Shown here piece after piece: positions 1-4,878 of a stretch of DNA of 6,575 bases. Origin of the DNA: Pseudomonadota bacterium (lineage in GTDB: Bacteria; Pseudomonadota; Alphaproteobacteria; Micropepsales; Micropepsaceae). The notes under the pieces were generated by a model. The model worked only from the letters and a program-made list of their open reading frames with translations, was not told the origin of the DNA and searched no databases. The translations under genes were made by a program, and so were the position numbers. Every line of letters starts with the position of its first letter. Position 1 is the first letter of the stretch. Location: positions 1 to 6,575 of the forward strand of contig JAKBAU010000207.1 in NCBI GenBank assembly GCA_021808875.1. The letters are read 5' to 3'.

Positions 1-1
1 G

Positions 2-706
2 TTGCATGCGCTTCGTTTGACGGCGATGGGCCAGTTGACCTCGGCGCTGGCGCACGAACTCAATCAGCCGCTGACCGCCGTCATGAATTATCTCAACGCC
101 GCCCGCAGAACCCTCGATGGAGGCGGTGAACAGGCGATCGGGCGGGTGCGTGAATTCATGGACAAGGCGGTGTCGCAGACGCAGCGCGCCGGCCAGATCA
201 TTCGGCGCCTGCGTAATTTCATCGAGAAGCGTGATTCGGACCGCCTGCCCGAAGATCTCAATAGCTGTGTCGAAGAGGCCATAGCGCTCGGACTGGTGGG
301 CGCCACGGATCGTGACGTCAAGATAACGACGGAGTTGGCAGATGACCTGCCGCCGGTTGTGATCGACCGTATTCAGTTGCAGCAAGTGATGATCAATCTC
401 ATGCGCAACGCTTTTGAGGCCTTGGAGAACGCTGATGTACGGCAGATCGTGATACGCACCCAGCGGCCGGCACCAGATTTTGTGCAGGTCAGTGTCGCTG
501 ATAGCGGGCCCGGCATACCTCCTGAGATCATGCCCAATCTTTTCATTCCATTTTCGACCACGAAGTCCAAGGGATTGGGGATGGGGCTGACAATCTGCAA
601 AGCCATCGTTGAAGCGCACAACGGAAGAATTTGGGTGGCCGCCCGAAGGGAAGGTGGGGCCGAATTTGCTTTTCGTCTGCCTGTCGTCGAGGTTACCGAG
701 GCATGA
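2..706 (+). CDS. fixL: FixL-like sensor histidine kinase, C-terminal kinase core (5' end outside window)
   Basis: This is the transmitter half of a two-component sensor kinase that would autophosphorylate and pass phosphate to the FixJ encoded next to it. Counting from the first codon in the window, the HisKA helix carries the H-box ALAHELNQPL with phospho-acceptor His at residue 18 (codon 53-55). It continues through IIRRLRNFIEKR, a FixL-like stretch, to the HATPase domain. There the N-box is INLMRNAFEAL (about 131-141), G1 is DSGPGIP (167-173), the F-box is LFIPFSTTK (180-188) and G2 is GLGMGL (191-196). The open frame runs into the window edge, so the apparent TTG at position 2 is not a real start. 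The PAS/haem sensor part would lie upstream and cannot be seen. The FixL name therefore rests on kinase-core similarity plus the fixJ and fixK neighbours. The stop overlaps the fixJ start as ATGA, which implies translational coupling. Confidence 0.85.
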   Translation: MHALRLTAMGQLTSALAHELNQPLTAVMNYLNAARRTLDGGGEQAIGRVREFMDKAVSQTQRAGQIIRRLRNFIEKRDSDRLPEDLNSCVEEAIALGLVGATDRDVKITTELADDLPPVVIDRIQLQQVMINLMRNAFEALENADVRQIVIRTQRPAPDFVQVSVADSGPGIPPEIMPNLFIPFSTTKSKGLGMGLTICKAIVEAHNGRIWVAARREGGAEFAFRLPVVEVTEA

Positions 707-1323
707 GCACGGCTGATCCGGTAAAAATATTTGTGGTAGACGACGATGAGGCGGTACGGAATTCACTCGCCGCGCTACTGAGCGCTGAGGGTTATGACAC
801 CCAAACCTTTGCCTCGGCCCAAGCCTTCCTCGACAACTACGTACCCTCGGCCAATTGCTGCCTCATCGCTGACATCCGTATGCCGGATATGGATGGCCTC
901 GAGCTCCAAGAGGAGCTCAACCGGAGGCAATTCAAGCTGCCGATCATCATGGTTACCGGGCACGGCGATGTACCCTTGGCCGTCCGTGCCATGAAGGCTG
1001 GGGCGATCGATTTTCTGGAGAAGCCTTATGATGAAGAGGTGCTGCTTGCCACGCTGTCGCGCTGGGCACAGGCGGCTCATACGTCCGCCTCGCAAACGGC
1101 TGCAGCTGGCGAATTTCAGACTCGTCTCGAAACCCTCACCGAGCGTGAGCGCCAGGTTCTTCAGCTGCTGGCTGCCGGCAAACCGAACAAGGTCATAGCC
1201 TATGAACTAGCGATTTCACCCCGTACGGTTGAGATCCACCGGGCCCGGGTCATGGAGAAGATGCGGGCCCACAGCCTCGCCGAGCTGGTTCGCATGGTTG
1301 TGGCCCTGGGATCCAGTACCTAA
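703..1323 (+). CDS. fixJ: FixJ-type response regulator (receiver plus LuxR/NarL helix-turn-helix)
   Basis: This 206-residue transcription factor is phosphorylated by the upstream kinase and is expected to activate fixK-type promoters under low oxygen. The receiver domain (about 8-120) has the acidic pocket DDD at 13-15, phospho-acceptor Asp57 in ADIRMPDMDG, Thr85 in VTGHGD and Lys107 in EKP. The signature RMPDMDGLEL and the phrase VTGHGDVPLAVRAMKAGAIDFLEKP are typical of the FixJ subfamily. A short linker (about 122-140) leads to a LuxR-type DNA-binding domain (about 142-200) with LTERERQVLQLLAAGKPNKVIA and the recognition-helix region SPRTVEIHRARVMEKM. Length matches FixJ (about 205 residues). 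The frame stays open upstream to 631, but the ATG at 703 is chosen because it gives the family N-terminus and the ATGA overlap with the kinase gene. All receiver and DNA-binding key residues are intact. Confidence 0.93.
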   Translation: MSTADPVKIFVVDDDEAVRNSLAALLSAEGYDTQTFASAQAFLDNYVPSANCCLIADIRMPDMDGLELQEELNRRQFKLPIIMVTGHGDVPLAVRAMKAGAIDFLEKPYDEEVLLATLSRWAQAAHTSASQTAAAGEFQTRLETLTERERQVLQLLAAGKPNKVIAYELAISPRTVEIHRARVMEKMRAHSLAELVRMVVALGSST

Positions 1324-1324
1324 G

Positions 1325-1364
1325 CAATCTTACGTATACCACCCTTCTTGCAACAGGGCATAAT
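1325..1364 (+). promoter_or_regulatory. Candidate FixJ-dependent promoter of the receiver-domain gene
   Basis: The gap after fixJ has CAA at 1325-1327 and TACGTA at 1331-1336, inside CTTACGTATACC. CATAAT, matching five of six bases of the sigma-70 -10 hexamer, follows at 1359-1364. No -35-like hexamer sits at the proper distance, which suits an activator-dependent promoter. The same CAA-N3-TACGTA block with similar spacing to a -10-like hexamer precedes fixK. The core matches the TACGTA centre of the reported FixJ motif (GTAMGTAG), but the outer bases do not, so it would be a weaker site than the fixK copy. Regulation by FixJ is inferred. Confidence 0.5.
1348..1361. promoter_or_regulatory. 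Possible FixK/FNR-type box
   Basis: TTGCAACAGGGCAT fits the relaxed FixK pattern TTG(A/C)-N6-(T/G)CAA except for its last base. It overlaps the CATAAT hexamer at 1359-1364. If FixK bound here it would block that promoter, or it could serve as a class II site for a start near 1395. With one mismatch in an outer arm this is only suggestive. Confidence 0.25.
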
Positions 1365-1406
1365 GGCCCACTTACGACGGTACTCCTGTTCCGGGGGGAT
1401 GCGGGC

Positions 1407-1421
1407 GGAGGTCATGATTTG
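1407..1421 (+). promoter_or_regulatory. Shine-Dalgarno that fixes a TTG start
   Basis: GGAGG at 1407-1411 lies 7 nt before TTG 1419-1421. The next in-frame ATG (1425) would be 13 nt away, and the ATG at 1414 is out of frame. The spacing therefore favours the TTG as the initiation codon of the receiver-domain protein. Confidence 0.6.
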
Positions 1422-1823
1422 GCGATGGAATGCGCTTCATTCATGGTTTGTATCGTAGATGATGACGATGCCGTTCGTGATTCCCTTAGGGCACTTCTGG
1501 AGTCCTACGGACTCACGGTGTTTGATTTTGACTGCGCGGCCGCCTATCTGAGCGCTAAACCGGCGGTAGAGCCTGGTTGCCTCATCGTTGATCTGCACAT
1601 GCCGGGCCTGGATGGTCTTGAGCTGATCGAGCTGCTCCGTCGCAGGAGGGTGCAGACGCCGGCGATTCTCCTGACCGGTCGTCACGACGATCAGGCAGCC
1701 CAGCGGGCCAGGGATTCTGGCGTGCTCAAGCTACTGCACAAGCCAGTGCTGGCAGATGACCTCAAGTTTTGGATCGATCGTGCCTTCTCGGTACGCAGCG
1801 ACGTCCCGGCGGTGCGTCATTAG
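1419..1823 (+). CDS. Single-domain response regulator (receiver only), FixJ-receiver paralogue
   Basis: This 134-residue protein is a receiver domain with no output domain. All phosphorylation residues are present: acidic pocket DDDD (14-17), phospho-acceptor Asp58 in IVDLHMPGLDG, Thr86 in LLTGRHDD and Lys108 in HKP. It closely parallels the FixJ receiver (DDDxAVRxSL, MPxxDGLEL), so it probably arose by duplication of that domain. Stand-alone receivers next to fixLJ and fixK are known in Bradyrhizobium-type clusters, and in Caulobacter the stand-alone receiver FixT inhibits FixL. A role as phosphate sink or FixL feedback inhibitor is therefore a reasonable inference, but it is not shown by this sequence. 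It has four cysteines (5, 11, 39, 54). The TTG at 1419 is chosen for its well-placed GGAGG; ATG 1425 would shorten the protein by two residues. No long C-terminal extension is present. Confidence 0.85.
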   Translation: MAMECASFMVCIVDDDDAVRDSLRALLESYGLTVFDFDCAAAYLSAKPAVEPGCLIVDLHMPGLDGLELIELLRRRRVQTPAILLTGRHDDQAAQRARDSGVLKLLHKPVLADDLKFWIDRAFSVRSDVPAVRH

Positions 1824-1830
1824 GACTACG

Positions 1831-1868
1831 CAACTCTACGTACGGGACAACCCTAACTTTTTCCTAAT
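1831..1868 (+). promoter_or_regulatory. fixK promoter region with a perfect FixJ-type motif
   Basis: CTACGTAC at 1836-1843 is the exact reverse complement of GTACGTAG, a form of the FixJ consensus GTAMGTAG. A partial copy, CTACG at 1826-1830, lies one helical turn (10 bp) upstream, giving two same-face half-sites. A -10-like CCTAAT is at 1863-1868 and no good -35 hexamer is present. The block sits about 75 bp before the fixK ATG, in the only gap upstream of that gene. It shares CAA-N3-TACGTA with the gap after fixJ. FixJ binding is inferred from motif and context. Confidence 0.65.
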
Positions 1869-1913
1869 CTTCGCCGAGGGCAATATTGAGGGGAAGAAAA
1901 AAGGCCGACGCCC

Positions 1914-2609
1914 ATGTCTCTCCTCGTCCAGCCAGCCTATTCAAACAGCGTCCGCACATCCCTGGAACCATTCTTCCACGAGGGCGACGCGCTTTTCCCA
2001 CTCAAGGCCGTGTCGACGTCGCTCCATTTTTCCCGCAACCAGACAATCTTCAATGAAGGTGATGTGGCGCGATATTCCTACAAGCTGCTGGAGGGCGGTG
2101 TACGCCTGTGCAAGATCCGTCCTGACGGGCGGCGCCAGATTGCGGAATTTGTCCTGCCTGGGGACGTCTTTGGCTTTGCACTGGATGAGGAATATTCGCT
2201 GACAGCAGAGGCTCTGGGAGACGTAATCGTCCTGCGTTGGCCGCGCGGTCAGGTTGAACGGCTGGCCGAGGAATTGCCCGCCCTGCGCAAGGAACTCATG
2301 GCGATGCTGTGTCGTGAGCTGTCTGCAGCCCAGGAGCATCTCGTGATGCTGGGACGGCAGACTGCCAAGGAGCGAGTGGCGTCATTTCTTCTGCTCATTG
2401 CCAATCGGCGCGATGCCGGTAATGGGGATCCGTTGCTGCTGCCCATGGGGCGTCAGGATATTGCTGACTATCTTGGGTTGACCATCGAAACCGTGTGTCG
2501 TGCGCTCACGGACCTGAAGCGTGAGAGGCTGATCGAAATTCCCGACCGGCATCATGTTGAATTGCGCAATCTTGCGGCTCTAGAAGATGTGGCCGAAGGC
2601 GGGGAATAG
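1914..2609 (+). CDS. fixK: FixK-type CRP/FNR-family transcription regulator
   Basis: This 231-residue regulator is expected to relay the FixLJ signal to respiratory and microaerobic genes by binding TTGAT-N4-ATCAA-like sites. A cyclic-nucleotide-binding-like beta-roll spans about 30-120 (FNEGD 46-50, LLEGGVRLCKIRPDGRRQI, LPGDVFGF 81-88). A dimer helix spans about 120-150. The C-terminal winged helix has GRQDIADYLGLTIETVCRAL (179-198). Glu192 and Arg196 sit in the E-x3-R pattern that contacts TTGA half-sites in FNR/FixK proteins. The N-terminal FNR iron-sulphur cysteine cluster is absent, as in FixK proteins that do not sense oxygen directly. Cysteines occur at 66, 133 and 195, the last inside the recognition helix between Glu192 and Arg196. 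The start at 1914 has AAGG at 1901-1904, 9 nt upstream, and gives the normal family length. Co-transcription with the downstream stress-protein gene is likely. Confidence 0.9.
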   Translation: MSLLVQPAYSNSVRTSLEPFFHEGDALFPLKAVSTSLHFSRNQTIFNEGDVARYSYKLLEGGVRLCKIRPDGRRQIAEFVLPGDVFGFALDEEYSLTAEALGDVIVLRWPRGQVERLAEELPALRKELMAMLCRELSAAQEHLVMLGRQTAKERVASFLLLIANRRDAGNGDPLLLPMGRQDIADYLGLTIETVCRALTDLKRERLIEIPDRHHVELRNLAALEDVAEGGE

Positions 2610-2615
2610 GCCATC

Positions 2616-3464
2616 ATGGGCTACAAGGCGATCATCGCGGCGGTCAATGGCGGGACTGACGACAAGGCTGTTATGGAAGCCGCGCTTGCCGCTGCCGCGC
2701 CGTTTCAGGGACATGTAACGGCGCTCTTTGCCTATCCTGATCCGCGCACTGCTGTGCCCGCCATGGGGGCCCCGATGACCCCTGAAGTGGTTCAGCAGGT
2801 TATTGAGAGTACGGAGATGATGGCGCGCAAGGAGGCAGCGCGCGCGCGCGCTGCCATCCGTGCAATTACCTCCGCCCGCAATATCGACCTCGATGCCAAA
2901 TCTCCGGACCCGTCCCGTGTCAGCTGCACGTTTCGCACCGTCTTCGGCCAGCCCGCTGCGGTTCTGCTCGCAGAATCCAAGCTTTCCGATCTGGTTGTAG
3001 CGTCGGCTGCGCCGGGCGATGCCCATGGCGTATTTCTAGAATTACTGACAAAAAGCCATCGACCAATTCTTTTGGTTCCGGACGTAGCCATCGGTGATCT
3101 TACAGCACATTGCGCCGTGGGCTGGGATGGTGGGGCGGTCGCAGCTCATGCATTGCGCGCGGCACTGCCGCTTCTGAAGAAGAGCCCCAAAGTGACGCTC
3201 TACACCGTTGGAGCCAGACACAGACCGACATCCGAGGCAGCCCGCGATTATTTGCGACTGCACGGAATTGAGGCCGGTTTGCGCGAGCTCGAACCTGAGG
3301 GCGGCAGTGCGGGCCTCGCACTCCTGCATGGCGCGCAAGCTGACGGAGCCAGCCTGATAGTCGCCGGTGGCTATGGCCACAGCCGGCTTGGTGAAACCTT
3401 GTTCGGTGGCAACACCATTGACCTTACGAGCTCCGCGCAAGTGCCCTTGCTCCTGATGCATTGA
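2616..3464 (+). CDS. Tandem universal stress protein (UspA superfamily)
   Basis: This 282-residue cytoplasmic protein has two UspA-like alpha/beta domains, about 1-157 and 164-282. The N-terminal domain opens with YKAIIAAVNGG and ends in LVVASAAPGDAHGVFLELL...RPILLVP. The C-terminal domain ends with VAGGYGHSRLGETLFGGNT (249-267), the G-x2-G-x9-G(N/S) signature of nucleotide-binding Usp proteins, followed by VPLLLMH. The first domain lacks the glycine signature, so only the second is likely to bind nucleotide. Usp proteins of this tandem type are often induced by low oxygen or stress, but the exact task is unknown. The gene starts 6 bp after the fixK stop, with a G-rich AAGGCGGGG ahead of it, so the two are probably one transcript. 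The linker region (about 70-85) is encoded by a long CG-alternating palindrome. Family assignment is firm; the specific role is not. Confidence 0.85.
   Translation: MGYKAIIAAVNGGTDDKAVMEAALAAAAPFQGHVTALFAYPDPRTAVPAMGAPMTPEVVQQVIESTEMMARKEAARARAAIRAITSARNIDLDAKSPDPSRVSCTFRTVFGQPAAVLLAESKLSDLVVASAAPGDAHGVFLELLTKSHRPILLVPDVAIGDLTAHCAVGWDGGAVAAHALRAALPLLKKSPKVTLYTVGARHRPTSEAARDYLRLHGIEAGLRELEPEGGSAGLALLHGAQADGASLIVAGGYGHSRLGETLFGGNTIDLTSSAQVPLLLMH
2834..2855. repeat. 22-bp perfect palindrome with a CG-alternating core inside the Usp gene
   Basis: The arms GGCAG (2834-2838) and CTGCC (2851-2855) flank twelve bases of alternating C and G (2839-2850), and the whole is self-complementary about 2844/2845. 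It encodes an Ala/Arg-rich helix (AARARAA), so codon bias may explain it. The tract could also be a slippage site or adopt unusual DNA structure. Confidence 0.8.
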
Positions 3465-3486
3465 TGCGCCTGACCCTATCCGAGCA

Positions 3487-3531
3487 ATGTGCTTCTTGCC
3501 GGCCTGTGTATCTGGCCTATGTGCTTATTGC
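3487..3531 (+). repeat. Direct repeat of ATGTGCTT(C/A)TTGC, two copies 32 bp apart
   Basis: ATGTGCTTCTTGC (3487-3499) and ATGTGCTTATTGC (3519-3531) agree at 12 of 13 bases. They are offset by exactly 32 bp, about three helical turns, so a protein could contact both on one DNA face. They lie upstream of the probable bkd promoter. The first copy also forms GCAA-N8-TTGC (3484-3499). No known regulator's motif is recognised, and activator or repressor binding is inferred. Confidence 0.55.
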
Positions 3532-3536
3532 GGACT

Positions 3537-3549
3537 TTGGCAGTGCCAA
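3537..3549. promoter_or_regulatory. Candidate operator: perfect palindrome TTGGCA-G-TGCCAA
   Basis: A perfect 6-1-6 dyad is centred on 3543. Outer arms TGCG (3529-3532) and CGCA (3553-3556) extend the symmetry, with inner gaps of 4 and 3 bp. The one-base loop makes an RNA hairpin unlikely, and it is not followed by a U tract, so a DNA-protein site is the better reading. It ends 9 bp before the -35 hexamer of the bkd promoter, centred near -50. The binding protein is unknown. Confidence 0.55.
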
Positions 3550-3558
3550 TATCGCAGC

Positions 3559-3586
3559 TTGACGGCGCTCTAACGCGCAAGATAAT
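3559..3586 (+). promoter_or_regulatory. Sigma-70-type promoter of the bkd operon
   Basis: TTGACG (3559-3564) and GATAAT (3581-3586) each match five of six consensus bases and are separated by 16 bp. Transcription would begin near 3593, about 54 nt before the E1 alpha start. It is the best promoter-like sequence in the window and lies in the only gap ahead of the bkd genes. Confidence 0.6.
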
Positions 3587-3607
3587 TCCGCGCCCATAGC
3601 AAACCTA

Positions 3608-3624
3608 CGACGGTGCAATCGTCG
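3608..3624 (+). repeat. Small inverted repeat in the bkd leader
   Basis: CGACG (3608-3612) and CGTCG (3620-3624) are complementary around a 7-nt loop, with near-symmetric TA flanks (TA before, GTA after). It lies between the predicted transcription start and the Shine-Dalgarno. It could be a weak leader hairpin or a downstream operator. The stem is only 5 bp. Confidence 0.35.
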
Positions 3625-3634
3625 GTATGGTCAC

Positions 3635-3649
3635 GGAGGGCGCTGCTTG
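3635..3649 (+). promoter_or_regulatory. Strong Shine-Dalgarno before a TTG start
   Basis: GGAGG at 3635-3639 precedes TTG 3647-3649 by 7 nt. The nearby ATG at 3627 is out of frame with E1 alpha, so the TTG is the supported initiation codon. The geometry is the same as at the receiver-domain gene (1407-1421). Confidence 0.7.
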
Positions 3650-4876
3650 AAGAATCGCAAACCGCTCAGTCTGCGCGTACCCCAACCCAAATATCGGCCG
3701 GGTGACAGTCCGGACTTTACAGGACTGGTAGTTCCCGAGGCCGGTAGTGTGCGTCGGCCTGACATTGGCGTAAGACCGCATGACATTGCGGATCTGGCCT
3801 ATGGAATGATTCGTGTGCTCGATTCGCACCATCGCGCAGTCGGCCCCTGGGACCCCAAGCTAGACCCCGAAACACTGCGACGTGGTCTACAATCGATGCT
3901 TCTAACCCGGGCCTATGATGATCGCATGTACCGAGCGCAGCGCCAGGGCCGCACATCCTTTTACATGAAGAGCACCGGCGAGGAAGCGGTCGCAACTGCC
4001 GCAAGCTTCGCGCTTGAGCGCGATGACATGTGCTTTCCGAGCTATCGACAGCAGGGAATCCTGATTGCACGCGGTTACCCGCTGTTCAAGATGATGTGTC
4101 AGGTCTACTCCAATCCTGCCGACCCGCTGAAAGGTAGGCAGCTGCCGATCATGTACTCGGCGAAAGACTATGGCTTCTTCTCGATCAGCGGGAATCTCGG
4201 CACGCAGTTTCCTCAAGCTGTCGGCTGGGCGATGGCATCTGCCTATAAGGGCGACGATCGGATCGCCGCAAGCTGGGTTGGTGAAGGTACCACCGCAGAA
4301 GGCGACTTTCATCATGCATGTACCTTTGCTGCAGTCTACCGCGCCCCGGTCATTCTCAATGTCGTAAATAACCAATGGGCGATTTCGAGTTTCTCCGGCA
4401 TTGCTGGCGGGGATGATTCGACATTTGCAAGCCGCGCCATCGGCTATGGCCTGCCGGGCATTCGTGTTGATGGGAACGACTTTCTGGCCGTCTATGCGGC
4501 CACACAGTGGGCCGCGGAGCGCGCCCGCAGCAATATGGGCGCGACGTTGATCGAGCTCTATACCTACCGCGTCGAAGGCCACTCCACGAGCGATGATCCC
4601 TCACGCTACCGACCGCAGGATGAGGCGAAGGCCTGGCCGTTAGGAGATCCGATCGTGCGGCTGAAAAATCATTTGATCCAGCTCGGCGAATGGGATGAGG
4701 AACGACACGAATCTGCGAACAAGGACGCGGTTGAGCAAGTGCGTGCCTCCGATCGTGAAGCCTCGGCCCTTGGCACGCTTGGTCAGGCCAAGCCCAGCAT
4801 CAAAACGATGTTCGAAGATGTCTATAAGGACATGCCGTGGCATATCCGCAGACAGCGCCAGGAAATGGGGGTCTGA
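3647..4876 (+). CDS. bkdA1: Branched-chain 2-oxoacid dehydrogenase E1 component, alpha subunit
   Basis: This 409-residue subunit pairs with the next gene product to form the thiamine-diphosphate-dependent E1. E1 decarboxylates the 2-oxoacids of valine, leucine and isoleucine and transfers the acyl group to the E2 lipoyl arm. The N-terminal extension (1-75) and the total length fit Pseudomonas-type BkdA1 rather than the shorter pyruvate dehydrogenase E1 alpha. Visible motifs are RTSFYMKSTGEEA (102-114), FPSYRQQGILIARGY (130-144), and the thiamine-diphosphate/Mg motif starting GEGTTAEGD (212-220) and closing at NN (241-242). The loop YRVEGHSTSDDPSRYR (307-322) corresponds to the phosphorylation loop of the mitochondrial enzyme, with conserved His312. 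The TTG start has a well-placed GGAGG. The stop is 2 bp before the E1 beta ATG, so the two are co-translated. A pyruvate-specific E1 is the main alternative and is less likely. Confidence 0.88.
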   Translation: MKNRKPLSLRVPQPKYRPGDSPDFTGLVVPEAGSVRRPDIGVRPHDIADLAYGMIRVLDSHHRAVGPWDPKLDPETLRRGLQSMLLTRAYDDRMYRAQRQGRTSFYMKSTGEEAVATAASFALERDDMCFPSYRQQGILIARGYPLFKMMCQVYSNPADPLKGRQLPIMYSAKDYGFFSISGNLGTQFPQAVGWAMASAYKGDDRIAASWVGEGTTAEGDFHHACTFAAVYRAPVILNVVNNQWAISSFSGIAGGDDSTFASRAIGYGLPGIRVDGNDFLAVYAATQWAAERARSNMGATLIELYTYRVEGHSTSDDPSRYRPQDEAKAWPLGDPIVRLKNHLIQLGEWDEERHESANKDAVEQVRASDREASALGTLGQAKPSIKTMFEDVYKDMPWHIRRQRQEMGV

Positions 4877-4878
4877 TC

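Noticed and set aside
1356..1369. GGGC-ataatg-GCCC as a terminator for fixJ
   Set aside because: The stem is only 4 bp and no T run follows; the loop coincides with the CATAAT -10-like hexamer.
1756..2202. Plus-strand open frame overlapping the receiver gene end and fixK start
   Set aside because: It covers the fixK promoter region and reads fixK in another frame. The product has no recognisable motif.
3501..3517. GGCC-N9-GGCC as a terminator after the Usp gene
   Set aside because: It has a four-base stem, a long loop and no T tract, so it is not a credible intrinsic terminator.
3513..3556. Sigma-54 (-24/-12) promoter in the bkd gap
   Set aside because: TGGC and TTGC/GC elements occur, but never with the required TGGCAC-N5-TTGC spacing; the sigma-70-type pair at 3559-3586 is far better.
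3559..3580. TTGAC...GCAA in the bkd gap as a FixK box
   Set aside because: The two arms are 16 bp apart rather than 8, so the FixK/FNR spacing is not met.
3902..4582. Long minus-strand open frame (226 codons) opposite E1 alpha
   Set aside because: It lies wholly inside a gene with clear family motifs. Its translation shows no recognisable domain and it has no promoter or ribosome site; it is a codon-bias shadow.
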